64,000 bases of DNA from Bradyrhizobium sp. C9 (GCF_002532045.1 NZ_NWTG01000022.1:1-64000), one strand, 5' to 3'. Numbered from the stretch's first letter, positions 8,273 through 17,716 are shown. Translations and numbers: made by a program. Notes: a model not told the origin generated them from the sequence alone.

Positions 8273-8839
8273 ATGGACCGCAGGACACTGATCGTGGCGG
8301 CGTTGGCTGCGGCCGCAGGATCGGGTGCGCTGCACGCGCAGCAGCCCGCGATGAGCCGGATCACGGCCTATGCCTTCTCATTTCCGGCACTGTCCGGCGG
8401 CGACATTCGGCTTGCCGACTATGCCGGCCATCCCCTGATGATCGTGAACACGGCCTCGCTCTGCGGCTTCACGCCGCAATATGCCGGCCTGCAGCAATTG
8501 TGGACCGAATTCCGCGACCGCGGCTTTGTCATCATCGGCGTGCCGTCGAATGATTTCGGCGCCCAGGAGCCCGGCGGACCGACCGAGATCGCCGAGACCG
8601 CGCAGCATCAATACGGCGTCACCTTCCCGATCGCGGCGAAAGCCGTGGTCAAGGGCGCAAACGCGCATCCGTTCTACCGTTGGGCGGCGGAGGCACGGCC
8701 CAAGGACGTGCCGCGCTGGAATTTCCACAAATACCTGATCGGCCGCGACGGCTATATCGCCGACGTCTTCCCTGAGTCGGTGGCGCCGGACGACACCCGC
8801 ATCAGGACCGGAATCGCACGGGCCTTGGCGGCGGCCTAA
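8273..8839 (+). CDS. Exported glutathione peroxidase-family protein
   Basis: A thiol peroxidase of the glutathione peroxidase family, reducing hydroperoxides with glutathione or thioredoxin. It has 188 residues from the ATG at 8273. Residues 1-22 look like a signal peptide (ending ALHA), so it probably acts in the periplasm. The active-site cysteine is near residue 64 in NTASLCGFTPQY, with Q98 in SNDFGAQEPGG and W149-N150 in RWNFHKYLIGRDG completing the tetrad. A plain cysteine replaces selenocysteine. It is downstream of the L,D-transpeptidase with an 85-base gap. Confidence 0.85.
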   Translation: MDRRTLIVAALAAAAGSGALHAQQPAMSRITAYAFSFPALSGGDIRLADYAGHPLMIVNTASLCGFTPQYAGLQQLWTEFRDRGFVIIGVPSNDFGAQEPGGPTEIAETAQHQYGVTFPIAAKAVVKGANAHPFYRWAAEARPKDVPRWNFHKYLIGRDGYIADVFPESVAPDDTRIRTGIARALAAA

Positions 8840-9002
8840 GAGGCTGAGGTAATCCACGGAATTAACTGGGATTTCGGACTCAGCCCCGCCACGTTCATTG
8901 CCTTGGCGTCGCCACTGTGACTAGGGTACGATCGGTCGGGGGTGAAGCGGCCTTGGTTGCGGCAGTGCCGGCACCGGGAGCGCGATCAGCAGGGAACACG
9001 CC

Positions 9003-10001
9003 ATGCGCATTGCGGCAGGTCTGATTTTCGCAGGGACCGTATCGTTGCTCGCGTCGAGCGCAGCCTGGTCGCAGACGCCGCCCGCCAAGGGCGCCGCCGC
9101 GGCGCCGGCGGCAGCACCAGCGGCCGCAGCCCCGGCGCCTGCCGCAGCTGCACCGGCGCCCGCCGCAGCGGCCGCCCAAGTGCCGCCGAAGCAAGCGCCG
9201 CAGCCGGCACGCGCCGCCTGCAACAACCCGAACGCGCTCGGCGTCGCCCGCACCGTCGAGATCGACACCACCGGTGGCCCCGGCTTCGGCTTCGAGCATT
9301 TCAAGCAGCTCGACTTCCTGCGCGATCATGAAGTGGTGCTGACCTTCGACGACGGTCCGTGGCCGGCCAACACGCCGGCGGTGCTCAAGGCGCTCGCGGA
9401 CGAATGCACCACGGGCATCTTCTTTCCGATCGGCAAGCACGCCACCTATCACCCCGAAATCCTGCGCCAGGTCTATGCCGCCGGCCACACCGTCGGCTCG
9501 CACACCTGGTCGCACGAGAACCTGAACAACAAGAAGCTGACCGAGGATCAGAAGAAGGACGAGATCGAGCGCGGTCTGGCTGCGGTCAAATGGGCGCTCG
9601 AGACGTCACCCTCGCCGTTCTTCCGCTTCCCGGCGCTGCAGCATCCGCCGGAGATGGTCACCTATCTCGGCAACCGCAACATCGCGATCTTCTCCTGCGA
9701 CCTCGACTCCTTCGACTTCAAGTCGAAGAACTCGCAACAGGTGATCGACACTGTGATGAAGAAGCTCGCCAAGCTCGGCAAGGGCATCATCCTGATGCAC
9801 GACTTCCAGAAGCACACCGCGGAAGCCTTGCCGACGCTGCTGACGCAGCTCAAGGCCGGCGGCTACAAGGTGGTGGCGATGCGCGCGAAATTCCCGGCGA
9901 CCGTGCTGCCGCAATACGAGCAGGAACTCGCCAAGGACGTCAAGCTGCCGACCGTGAGCTCGCGGCCGGTGAACAGCGTCGTCACGACCGTCGATCAGTA
10001 A
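9003..10001 (+). CDS. Polysaccharide deacetylase (NodB domain), exported
   Basis: A carbohydrate esterase family 4 protein of 332 residues that should remove N- or O-acetyl groups from a glycan in the periplasm. Residues 1-23 are a signal peptide (ending AWSQ). An Ala/Pro-rich linker spans about 30-60. The NodB domain runs from about 105 to 300, with TFDDGP at 114-119, the zinc histidines in SHTWSHE (near 167 and 171), FRFPAL and ILMHDF. AGGGAA before the ATG is a fair ribosome site. It is a general CE4 enzyme: no nodulation genes are nearby. The DHFR-like gene starts 20 bases downstream. Confidence 0.87.
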   Translation: MRIAAGLIFAGTVSLLASSAAWSQTPPAKGAAAAPAAAPAAAAPAPAAAAPAPAAAAAQVPPKQAPQPARAACNNPNALGVARTVEIDTTGGPGFGFEHFKQLDFLRDHEVVLTFDDGPWPANTPAVLKALADECTTGIFFPIGKHATYHPEILRQVYAAGHTVGSHTWSHENLNNKKLTEDQKKDEIERGLAAVKWALETSPSPFFRFPALQHPPEMVTYLGNRNIAIFSCDLDSFDFKSKNSQQVIDTVMKKLAKLGKGIILMHDFQKHTAEALPTLLTQLKAGGYKVVAMRAKFPATVLPQYEQELAKDVKLPTVSSRPVNSVVTTVDQ

Positions 10002-10021
10002 ACGCACCGGCGATATTTCTA

Positions 10022-10579
10022 GTGTCTGGGTTGCGTATCGAGGGTTTCGTCATCGTCTCCGCCGATGGCCGGTTGGCGAACGCGCGCAACGTGATGCCTG
10101 ACGATCTCAAGATCGAGGGCGACAAGCGGTTCTTCACCGCAGCCCTCGACCGCGCCGATCTCGTGGTGCATGGCCGGCACTCCCAGGAAGAACAGCCGAA
10201 CGCACCGAAACGGCGCCGCCTGATCCTGACCGGCAAGGTCGCGGCGATCGCACCCGACCCGGACAATCCGAAGGCGCTGTTATGGAATCCCGCCGGCTGC
10301 CCGTTCGAGACCGCGAGCCGCGAGGCCGGCGTGACCTCGGGCATGGTCGCGATCATCGGCGGCCCCGGCGTGTTCGGCATGTTCATGGACCGCTACGACA
10401 CGTTCTGGCTCTCGGTCGCACCAAAGGTGCGCATCCCCGACGGCGAGCCGTGCTTTCCCGGCGTCCCTGCCCGCACCCCGCAGCAGGTGCTGTCGGCGCA
10501 CGGCCTTCATGCCGACGCGCCGCAACTGATCGATGCCGCGCAGGATGTCAGCGTCACGCCGTGGCGGCGGGTGAGTTGA
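10022..10579 (+). CDS. Dihydrofolate reductase-like (RibD C-terminal fold) protein
   Basis: A 185-residue protein that reads GFVIVSADGRLANA at the N-terminus, then DRADLVVHGRHS and GGPGVFGMFMDRYDTFWLS. This is the layout of DHFR/RibD-C-type reductases, which bind NADPH. The substrate is unknown. There is no ATG: GTG at 10022 and TTG at 10031 are both in frame and neither has a clear ribosome site, so translation may couple to the deacetylase that ends 20 bases earlier. The gene pairing is unexpected functionally. Confidence 0.68.
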   Translation: MSGLRIEGFVIVSADGRLANARNVMPDDLKIEGDKRFFTAALDRADLVVHGRHSQEEQPNAPKRRRLILTGKVAAIAPDPDNPKALLWNPAGCPFETASREAGVTSGMVAIIGGPGVFGMFMDRYDTFWLSVAPKVRIPDGEPCFPGVPARTPQQVLSAHGLHADAPQLIDAAQDVSVTPWRRVS

Positions 10580-10594
10580 AGATTGATCGTCGTT

Positions 10595-10684
10595 CGTAGG
10601 GCGGGTTAGCCGAAGGCGTAACCCGCCTGCTCCACTTGCCCGATGCGAAAATCGGCGGATTGCGCTTCGCTAGTCCGCCCTACG
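10595..10684. repeat. Intergenic palindromic repeat, CGTAGGGCGG ends
   Basis: A 90-base element bounded by CGTAGGGCGG and its complement CCGCCCTACG. Inside are the related modules GGGTTAGCCGAAGGCGTAAC and GGCGGATTGCGCTTCGCTAG. It fills the gap between convergent genes. It resembles the 83-base element at 19395-19477 in plan, with outward hairpin arms containing an AGCGAAGCG-like core. Likely a non-autonomous interspersed repeat that may double as a bidirectional terminator. Confidence 0.75.
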
Positions 10685-10687
10685 CAG

Positions 10688-11140
10688 CTACACATCCCCA
10701 TACGCCGGGTCGTCGCGGCGCGGGCCGCGGCCGTAGCCGGCGATGATGAACAGCGCGCCGATCAGCGACAGGTTCTTCAGCGCATCGATCAGGGTCTTGG
10801 CGTTGTCGGGTGCCGGCTGATTCCAGAAATCATGGAAATAGAAAGTCGTGAAGCACACGAAGATGATCAGCAGGATCGCGAAGAACCGTGCCAGCACGTT
10901 CACCGCGATCATCAGTCCAGCGATGATCTCGAAACCACCGACCACGATCGCCAACAGCTGCATGAACGGCATGCCGACGAAGGTCTCGATCTGCTGCGTA
11001 TAGGGCGCTGCGATGGCCGGGATCGTCACCTTCGCCGTGAGCAGATCCGCCGTTGCCTGGATGCCGAACAGCTTGCTCGCCCCCGAATAGAGGAATAGCA
11101 CGGCGAACAGAATCCGTCCGAAGGTGATGAACGCTGGCAT
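10688..11140 (-). CDS. DoxX family membrane protein
   Basis: A 150-residue inner-membrane protein with four hydrophobic segments. The first carries GRILFAVLFLYSGASKL, the typical opening of the DoxX/YphA family; the second contains LLAIVVGGFEIIAGLMI; then FFAILLIIFVCFTTF and a C-terminal LSLIGALFIIAGYG. Members are small quinone- or redox-associated membrane proteins without a single established role. It stands as a single leftward gene between the palindromic repeat and malic enzyme. Confidence 0.85.
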   Translation of the reverse strand: MPAFITFGRILFAVLFLYSGASKLFGIQATADLLTAKVTIPAIAAPYTQQIETFVGMPFMQLLAIVVGGFEIIAGLMIAVNVLARFFAILLIIFVCFTTFYFHDFWNQPAPDNAKTLIDALKNLSLIGALFIIAGYGRGPRRDDPAYGDV

Positions 11141-11241
11141 GGGTCGGCCTCACTGGATGGCAGAAATCGGACGAAGCAGGCAGAGCGAGTATGGCCGCCC
11201 CGCCTGCTTCGATCAAATCGAATCCGTCCGACGTCGCTCGC

Positions 11242-13551
11242 TCACCCGAACAGCGTCGGCTGCGCGCGGCCGGCGCGCTCCTGGGCCTCGACAGCGGCAA
11301 CCGCGGTCATGTTGAGGATGCCGCGCGCCGTCACACCGGGGGTGAGGATATGCGCCGGACGCGCCGGACCGATCAGGATCGGCCCCACCGGCAGCGCGTT
11401 GGCCAGCGACTTGATCATCTGGTAGGCGATGTTGGCGGCGTCGAGGTTCGGCATGATCAGGATGTTGGCCTCGCCTTCCAGCCGCGATTGCGGCAGCACC
11501 ATGCGCCGGGCAACGGCCGACAACGCGGTGTCGCCCTGCATTTCGCCGTCGGCCTCGATCTCCGGATGCTTGTCCTTCAGAAGCTGGGTGGCCCGCCGCA
11601 TCTTGCGCGAGGAGTCCGTATCATAGCTGCCGAAGTCGGAATGTGACACGAAGGCGACCTTCGGCTTGAAGGCAAAGCGCTGGACGTGGATCGCCGCGAG
11701 CGAAGCGACTTCCGCCAGTTCCTCCGCACTCGGGTTCGGCCGCACCTGGGTGTCGGCGAGGAAATGGGCGCCGGTGGAGGTGATCATCAGCGCCAGCGCG
11801 GCGTAGTCGCTGACCCCCGGCAGGAAGCCGATGATCTCGCGAACATGACGCAGATGGCTCATGTAGCGACCCTCGACGCCGCACAGCATGGCGTCGGCCT
11901 CGCCGCGCGATACCGCGAGCGCTGCGATCACCGTGTTGTTGGTGCGGACCACCGTCCGCGCGCCTTCGGGCGTCACACCGCGCCGGCCGGCGACGTCGAT
12001 GTAGGACTGCACATAGGAGCGGTAGCGCGGATCGTCCTCAGGATTGACCAGGTCGAAGTCGCGGCCGGCCTTGATCGACAGGCCGAAGCGCTTGATCCTG
12101 GTCTCGACCACGGACGGACGGCCGACCAGGATCGGCCGCGCCAGCTTTTCCTCGAGCACCACCTGGGTCGCGCGCAGCACGCGCTCGTCCTCGCCCTCGG
12201 CGTAGATCACGCGCACCGGCTGGGTCTTCGCCTTGGCGAACACCGGCTTCATGGTGAGGCCGGAGCGGAACGCGAAGCGTTCGAGGCTCGCGGCATATTC
12301 GTCGAAGTTGGCGATCGGTCGGGTCGCGACGCCGGACTCGATTGCGGCCTTGGCGACGGCCGGTGCGATGCGCAGGATCAGCCGCGGATCGAACGGGCTC
12401 GGGATCAGCGAGCCCGGGCCGAAGCCCTGCGTTTCGCCGGTCTCGAATCCATGGGCCACCGCATCCGACGGCGGATCGCGCGCAAGCTGCGCGATGGCAT
12501 CGACCGCGGCATGCTTCATCGCCTCGTTGATCGCGGTGGCGCCGACGTCGAGCGCGCCGCGGAAGATGAAGGGGAAGCACAGCACGTTGTTGACCTGGTT
12601 CGGATAGTCCGACCGGCCGGTGCAGATCATCGCGTCGGGACGCGCCGCGCGCGCCTCTTCCGGCATGATCTCCGGCACCGGATTGGCAAGCGCCATCACC
12701 AGCGGCTTGTCGCCCATCTGCTTGACCATCTCGGGCTTCAGCACGCCCGGCGCCGACAGCCCGATGAAGATGTCCGCGCCGGGAATGACGTCGGCGAGCA
12801 CGCGCGCATCGGTCTTCTGGGTGTAGACCGCCTTCCAGCGGTCCATTGTGGTGTTGCGCCCTTCATAGACCACACCGTCGATGTCGCAGACGAAGATGTT
12901 CTTGCGCTGCGCGCCCATCGAGACCAGGAGGTTGAGGGTCGCGATCGCGGCGGCGCCCGCTCCCGAGCAGACGATCTTCACGTCGGACAGTTGCTTGCCG
13001 TTCAGCAGCAACCCGTTGACGATCGCGGCCGCAACGATGATGGCGGTGCCATGCTGGTCGTCGTGGAACACCGGGATCTTCATGCGCTCCTTGAGCTGGG
13101 TCTCGATCTCGAAGCACTCCGGCCCGCGGATGTCCTCCAGATTGATGCCGCCAAAGGTCGGCTCCAGCGCAGCGACGGTCTCCACCACGCGCTCGATGGT
13201 GTTGGCGTTGATCTCGATGTCGAACACGTCGATGCCGGCGAATTTCTTGAACAGCACCGCCTTGCCTTCCATGACGGGCTTGGAGGCCAGCGGGCCGATA
13301 TTGCCGAGCCCGAGCACGGCCGTGCCGTTCGAGACCACCGCCACCAGATTGGCGCGGGCGGTCAGCGTGGCCGCCTCGGCGGGATTATTAGCGATCTCGG
13401 TGCAGGCGGCGGCGACGCCCGGCGAATAGGCCAGCGCCAGGTCGCGCTGGTTGGCGAGCGGCTTGATCGCCTGGATCTCGAGCTTGCCGGGCCGCGGCAG
13501 CCGGTGATAGGCGAGCGCGGCGTTATGGAGTTCTTCAGACGATGACGACAT
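11242..13551 (-). CDS. maeB: NADP-dependent malic enzyme with phosphotransacetylase-like domain
   Basis: Oxidative decarboxylation of malate to pyruvate in the cytosol, feeding pyruvate and NADPH. The protein has 769 residues, the length of the chimeric bacterial class. Residues 1 to about 430 form the malic enzyme part (LAYSPGVAAACTEI, the metal-site VFHDDQHGTAI, NAD(P)-binding VCSGAGAAAIA). The rest is a phosphotransacetylase-like domain (EGEDERVLRATQV ... GPILIGPARPAHI), which regulates the enzyme and is not expected to have acetyltransferase activity. In rhizobia two such paralogs (dme, tme) exist; which one this is cannot be told by eye. Single gene. Confidence 0.92.
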   Translation of the reverse strand: MSSSSEELHNAALAYHRLPRPGKLEIQAIKPLANQRDLALAYSPGVAAACTEIANNPAEAATLTARANLVAVVSNGTAVLGLGNIGPLASKPVMEGKAVLFKKFAGIDVFDIEINANTIERVVETVAALEPTFGGINLEDIRGPECFEIETQLKERMKIPVFHDDQHGTAIIVAAAIVNGLLLNGKQLSDVKIVCSGAGAAAIATLNLLVSMGAQRKNIFVCDIDGVVYEGRNTTMDRWKAVYTQKTDARVLADVIPGADIFIGLSAPGVLKPEMVKQMGDKPLVMALANPVPEIMPEEARAARPDAMICTGRSDYPNQVNNVLCFPFIFRGALDVGATAINEAMKHAAVDAIAQLARDPPSDAVAHGFETGETQGFGPGSLIPSPFDPRLILRIAPAVAKAAIESGVATRPIANFDEYAASLERFAFRSGLTMKPVFAKAKTQPVRVIYAEGEDERVLRATQVVLEEKLARPILVGRPSVVETRIKRFGLSIKAGRDFDLVNPEDDPRYRSYVQSYIDVAGRRGVTPEGARTVVRTNNTVIAALAVSRGEADAMLCGVEGRYMSHLRHVREIIGFLPGVSDYAALALMITSTGAHFLADTQVRPNPSAEELAEVASLAAIHVQRFAFKPKVAFVSHSDFGSYDTDSSRKMRRATQLLKDKHPEIEADGEMQGDTALSAVARRMVLPQSRLEGEANILIMPNLDAANIAYQMIKSLANALPVGPILIGPARPAHILTPGVTARGILNMTAVAAVEAQERAGRAQPTLFG

Positions 13552-13774
13552 GCGTGCTTCCCGCGTTTCCGGCCCAAATTTCTTGTTTCTGTGCTAATCC
13601 AGGCAAAAGTCAGTTGTCCGGCAAATCGAGCCGGATGTGAAGCATGTCCCGCCGCTTGGATGCAACATCGGATACTATCCCCGTCAACAGGCCCGGGCGG
13701 GCCCGTTCATCGATGCTGCACCTTCCGACCGCCGATTGGCAATTTCTTTCCCTGGATGATCCGGAGTTGACCGA

Positions 13775-15769
13775 ATGAAGAAAATCCTGCTCGGCCTGGT
13801 CGCCGTCGCAGTGCTCGCGGCCGGCGGCTACTTCGGTTTGGACTTCTATGCCCAGCGCCGGGTCACGCGCGACGTCGAGGCCGCCTTCGAGCAGGTCCGT
13901 GCCGCCGGAGCCAAGGCGAGCCACGGCAAGATCGCGTTCGACACCAGGAGCCGCACCCTGACGATTTCGGATATTGCCGCCGAGTCGGGGACGCAATCCC
14001 CGGTCAGCGTCAAGATCGCCAGCCTCACCATGACGGGCCTCGGTCAACCCGACGCGGGCCGGATCTCCGCAGACAATATCGCATTCAATGATGTCGAGAT
14101 CGGCGTGACGGGGGGGCCGACCGCAACGACCGCCTCCTTGACCTACAAGGCGCCGCGGATCACGGTGAAGGACTATTCCGGTCCGGCCGGCCTGCCCCAG
14201 CTTCCGGCCTCGTCGTCGATCTTCGAGCTGTACCGGTTCGCGTTCACCCAGCTCGCGAGCATCAACGCCTCGTCGGTGACCGCGCCCACCTTGACCGGAA
14301 CGATGATCTTCGGCGCCGCCGCACATGCCGGTGACGGCGCCGGCGGCGAGTTCGCCTATTCGGGCGTTGCCATCGAAAACATGAAGAACGGAAAGATCGG
14401 CACCAACAAGATCGACAAGGTTGCGTTCACGATCAACTCGCAGGCGGCGGGCAAGGCGCTCAAGACGACCGGCGATGTTGCGAACATGGTCGCGACCGAT
14501 ATCGACGTCGGCGCGATGGCGGCGATATTCGATCCGGCCAAGGCCAACGACGACCGGGACTACCGGGTTCAGGGCCACGTTTCAGTTGGTCCTTACACTT
14601 TCACCACCGCGCCTGGGCTGAACATGCGGATCGATGGCATGACCATCGACGACGTCAGGATCAACCCGGCAAAGATGCAACTGCCGGCGCTGCTGGCGAT
14701 GGTCCCGCCACCGGGCAGTCCGCCGCCGTCTCCAGCCCAGGCGCGCGAACTGCTGGAGAAAGTCGCCGGCATCTATTCGGGCGCCGGCATCGGAAATGCC
14801 GAGTTGCACGGGCTCTCGGTCGAGACGCCGAAAGGCCCGCTCAAGCTTGCCTCGATGCGGTTCAATTTCGAACACGGCAAGATCGGCGAGCTAGCGGTCG
14901 AGGGACTTGATGGCAATGCCCAGAACGGCCCCTTCAAGGTCGGACGTTTCGCGCTGAAGTCCCTCGATGTCGCGAGCCTCATGCGGCTGTCGGCGCAGTT
15001 CGCCGCGCAGAAGCCGTCACCTGAACAGGCGCTGGCGCTGTTGCCGATGATCGAGGGCGTCGAGGTCAAGGGTGTCACCTCGCCCTACAAGGCCACCGGC
15101 AAGCCGGTCAACATCGACGTCCTCAGCCTCGACTGGGGCCAGTTCGTCGGATCGATCCCGAGCAAGCTGAGGCTGGTCGCGAAGATGGCGGCGCCGCTGG
15201 ATGCGACCGATCCGCGGCAACAGGCACTCGTCGCCGCCGGGATCGACCGGATGGCCGTCGATGCCGATGTCGGCGCTGCCTGGACCGAGACGTCACGCGC
15301 GTTCGCGCTGGAGCCGGTCAAGCTCGACATGGCGGGCCTCCTCAATGCGTCGGCGAAGATCACGCTCGGCAATGTGCCGCGCGAGGCCTTCTCGACCAGC
15401 GCCGCGGAATCCCTGGGCGCGGCCGCGCAGATCGAGGCCGGCGCGATCGAGCTGACCGTCCACGACCTCGGCGTCATCGATCTCGCCATCGCTCAGTACG
15501 CGCGCACCCAGAATGTCAGCCGCGACGAGGCGCGCAACGCCGTCCTCAGCAGCATCAAGGCGCAGGGCGAAGCGATGAGCGGAGGCAGTGCCGATGTCAC
15601 GGCTCTGGTCACCGCCATCAGCCAGTTCATCGAGACGCCGGGACAGACGCTGGTCATCAAGCTGACCCCACGCGCGAAAGCGCCGGCGCTTCAGCTGATG
15701 CAATTGCTCAAGACCGATCCGCCATCGGCGCTGGCGCAATTCCGGATCGAGGCCTCGACCGGGTTGTGA
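13775..15769 (+). CDS. Large AsmA-like membrane-anchored periplasmic protein
   Basis: A 664-residue protein beginning with one hydrophobic anchor (about residues 4-24, ILLGLVAVAVLAAGGYFGL). The rest is soluble and made of repeated alternating beta-rich stretches, as in AsmA/DUF945-type lipid-transfer or envelope proteins (SHGKIAFDTRSRTLTISDI, GIGNAELHGLSVETPKGPL, FEHGKIGELAVEGLDG). A short Pro-rich break (VPPPGSPPPSP) lies near residue 310. GGAG nine bases before the ATG supports the start. The AsmA-like reading is inference from fold pattern; no catalytic motif is seen. A small inverted repeat TCCGGC/GCCGGA at 13617-13635 lies in its upstream region. Confidence 0.6.
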   Translation: MKKILLGLVAVAVLAAGGYFGLDFYAQRRVTRDVEAAFEQVRAAGAKASHGKIAFDTRSRTLTISDIAAESGTQSPVSVKIASLTMTGLGQPDAGRISADNIAFNDVEIGVTGGPTATTASLTYKAPRITVKDYSGPAGLPQLPASSSIFELYRFAFTQLASINASSVTAPTLTGTMIFGAAAHAGDGAGGEFAYSGVAIENMKNGKIGTNKIDKVAFTINSQAAGKALKTTGDVANMVATDIDVGAMAAIFDPAKANDDRDYRVQGHVSVGPYTFTTAPGLNMRIDGMTIDDVRINPAKMQLPALLAMVPPPGSPPPSPAQARELLEKVAGIYSGAGIGNAELHGLSVETPKGPLKLASMRFNFEHGKIGELAVEGLDGNAQNGPFKVGRFALKSLDVASLMRLSAQFAAQKPSPEQALALLPMIEGVEVKGVTSPYKATGKPVNIDVLSLDWGQFVGSIPSKLRLVAKMAAPLDATDPRQQALVAAGIDRMAVDADVGAAWTETSRAFALEPVKLDMAGLLNASAKITLGNVPREAFSTSAAESLGAAAQIEAGAIELTVHDLGVIDLAIAQYARTQNVSRDEARNAVLSSIKAQGEAMSGGSADVTALVTAISQFIETPGQTLVIKLTPRAKAPALQLMQLLKTDPPSALAQFRIEASTGL

Positions 15770-15790
15770 GGTCTGCTCGCCTGTTCTTTT

Positions 15791-15933
15791 CCCTCTCCCC
15801 GTTCTTACGGGGAGAGGGTCAGGGTGAGGGGCTGCTTCCGCAAAAATGCTTGCGAAAGGGACTCGCGTAGGCTCCCCTTACCCGGATCGCGTCTTTGATG
15901 CGATCCGACCTCTCCCCGCAAGCGGGGCGAGGT
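15791..15933. repeat. Cluster of intergenic hairpins (CCTCTCCCCG family)
   Basis: Three hairpins lie between convergent genes. CCCTCTCCCCG pairs perfectly with CGGGGAGAGGG at 15791-15818. GGATCGC pairs with GCGATCC at 15884-15906. ACCTCTCCCCGC pairs with GCGGGGCGAGGT, with one mismatch, at 15908-15933. The outer two share the same CTCTCCCCG core. This looks like an interspersed repeat element, and it probably stops transcription from both sides. Confidence 0.75.
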
Positions 15934-15943
15934 AAAGACTCGC

Positions 15944-17716
15944 CTAGCTCTTCGCCGGCGGATTGGTCTTGATGTGCAGCTCCTTGAGCTGCTTGGGCGT
16001 CGGTTCCGACGGCGCACCCATCAGCAGGTCCACGTACTGCTGATTCATCGGGAACAGCGATATCTCGCGCAGATTGTTGGTGCCGCACAACAGCATCGTG
16101 ATGCGCTCGATACCGGCCGCCATGCCACCATGCGGCGGCGCGCCGTACTGGAACGCACGGTACATGCCCCCGAACCGGTCGATGACCTCCTGCTCGCCAT
16201 AGCCCGCGATCTCGAACGCCTTCACCATCGCTTCCGGCTTGTGGTTGCGGATGCCGCCGGACGCCATCTCGTAGCCGTTGCAAGCGATGTCGTACTGGAA
16301 CGCCTTGATCGTGAGCGGATCCTGCGACTGTAGCGCCTCGAGGCCGCCCTGCGGCATCGAGAACGGGTTGTGCGAGAAGTCGACCTTCTTGTTCTCCTCG
16401 TCATACTCGTACATCGGGAAGTCAACGATCCAGGCGAACTCGAACCGGTCCTTGTCGATCAAGTTCAGCTCTTCGCCGAGCTTGGTGCGTGCGAGGCCCG
16501 CGAACTTCCAGAACTTCTCGGGATCGCCGGCAACGAAGAACGCGGCATCGCCTTCCTTCAGGCCGAGCTGATCGCGGATCGCAGCGGTGCGCTCCGGACC
16601 GATGTTGTTGGCGAGCGGGCCTGCGCCCTCGCCGCCTTCGCGCCACATGATGTAGCCAAGGCCGGGCTGGCCCTCGCCCTGTGCCCAGGAGTTCATGCGG
16701 TCGCAGAATGCCCGGGACCCGCCGCCCTTGCCCGGAATCCCCCAAACCTGGTTCTTCGGGTCTTCCAGCATGCGCGCGAACACCTTGAAGCCGGAGCCGC
16801 GGAAATGCTCGGAGACCTCCTGCATCACGATCGGGTTGCGCAGATCCGGCTTGTCGGAGCCGTATTTGCGCACGGCCTCGGCGAACGGAATCCGCGGCCA
16901 GTTTTTCGTGACCGGCTTACCATTGGCGAATTCCTCGAACACGCCAGTGATGACCGGCTCCAGCGCCGCGAACACGTCGTCCTGGGTCACGAAGCTCATC
17001 TCGACGTCGAGCTGGTAGAACTCCGGCAGGCGGTCGGCGCGCGGATCCTCGTCGCGGAAACACGGCGCGATCTGGAAGTAGCGGTCGAAGCCCGACATCA
17101 TCAAGAGCTGCTTGTATTGCTGCGGGGCCTGCGGCAGCGCGTAGAACTTGCCGGGATGGATGCGCGAGGGCACCAGGAAGTCGCGCGCACCTTCCGGCGA
17201 GGACGCCGACAGGATCGGGGTCTGGAATTCGAAGAAGCCCTGCCCCTTCATCCGCCTGCGGATGGAATCGACGATCGCGCCGCGTGTCATGATGTTCTGG
17301 TGCAGCTTCTCGCGACGCAGGTCGAGGAAGCGATACTTGAGCCTGATATCCTCGGGATATTCCTGCTCGCCGAACACCGGCAGCGGCAGCTCGGCCGCCG
17401 GGCCAAGCACCTCGATCTCCTTGATGTAGACCTCGATCATGCCGGTCGGCAATTCGGGATTGTCGGTGCCGGCGGGACGACGGCGCACCTTGCCATCGAT
17501 CCGCACCACCCACTCCGAGCGGAACTTCTCGACCTCGGCGAACGCCGGCGAGTCCGGATCGGCCACGCACTGGGTAATGCCGTAATGGTCGCGCAGATCG
17601 ACGAACAGCACGCCGCCATGGTCCCGGACACGATGGACCCAGCCTGACAGCCTGGCCGTCTGGTCGATATCGCTCTCTCGGAGCGCGCCGCATGTGTGTG
17701 ACCGGTAGCGATGCAT
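15944..17716 (-). CDS. aspS: Aspartyl-tRNA synthetase
   Basis: Charges tRNA with aspartate. The 590-residue length and the large insertion domain are those of bacterial-type AspRS. The N-terminal OB fold contains LSGWVHRVRDHGGVLFVDLR. Class II motif 2 reads FQIAPCFRDEDPRADRLPEF, and motif 3 reads GMAAGIERITMLL near the C-terminus. In alphaproteobacteria this enzyme is often non-discriminating and also charges tRNA-Asn for GatCAB, but that is not decided here. Divergent from selO with a 196-base gap that must hold both promoters. Confidence 0.95.
   Translation of the reverse strand: MHRYRSHTCGALRESDIDQTARLSGWVHRVRDHGGVLFVDLRDHYGITQCVADPDSPAFAEVEKFRSEWVVRIDGKVRRRPAGTDNPELPTGMIEVYIKEIEVLGPAAELPLPVFGEQEYPEDIRLKYRFLDLRREKLHQNIMTRGAIVDSIRRRMKGQGFFEFQTPILSASSPEGARDFLVPSRIHPGKFYALPQAPQQYKQLLMMSGFDRYFQIAPCFRDEDPRADRLPEFYQLDVEMSFVTQDDVFAALEPVITGVFEEFANGKPVTKNWPRIPFAEAVRKYGSDKPDLRNPIVMQEVSEHFRGSGFKVFARMLEDPKNQVWGIPGKGGGSRAFCDRMNSWAQGEGQPGLGYIMWREGGEGAGPLANNIGPERTAAIRDQLGLKEGDAAFFVAGDPEKFWKFAGLARTKLGEELNLIDKDRFEFAWIVDFPMYEYDEENKKVDFSHNPFSMPQGGLEALQSQDPLTIKAFQYDIACNGYEMASGGIRNHKPEAMVKAFEIAGYGEQEVIDRFGGMYRAFQYGAPPHGGMAAGIERITMLLCGTNNLREISLFPMNQQYVDLLMGAPSEPTPKQLKELHIKTNPPAKS

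Noticed and set aside
11686..13545. Long rightward open frame opposite the malic enzyme gene
   Set aside because: It is the antisense of a strongly conserved gene; long antisense frames are expected at this GC content, and its residue composition (Arg, His, Asp, Gly) is typical of such shadows.
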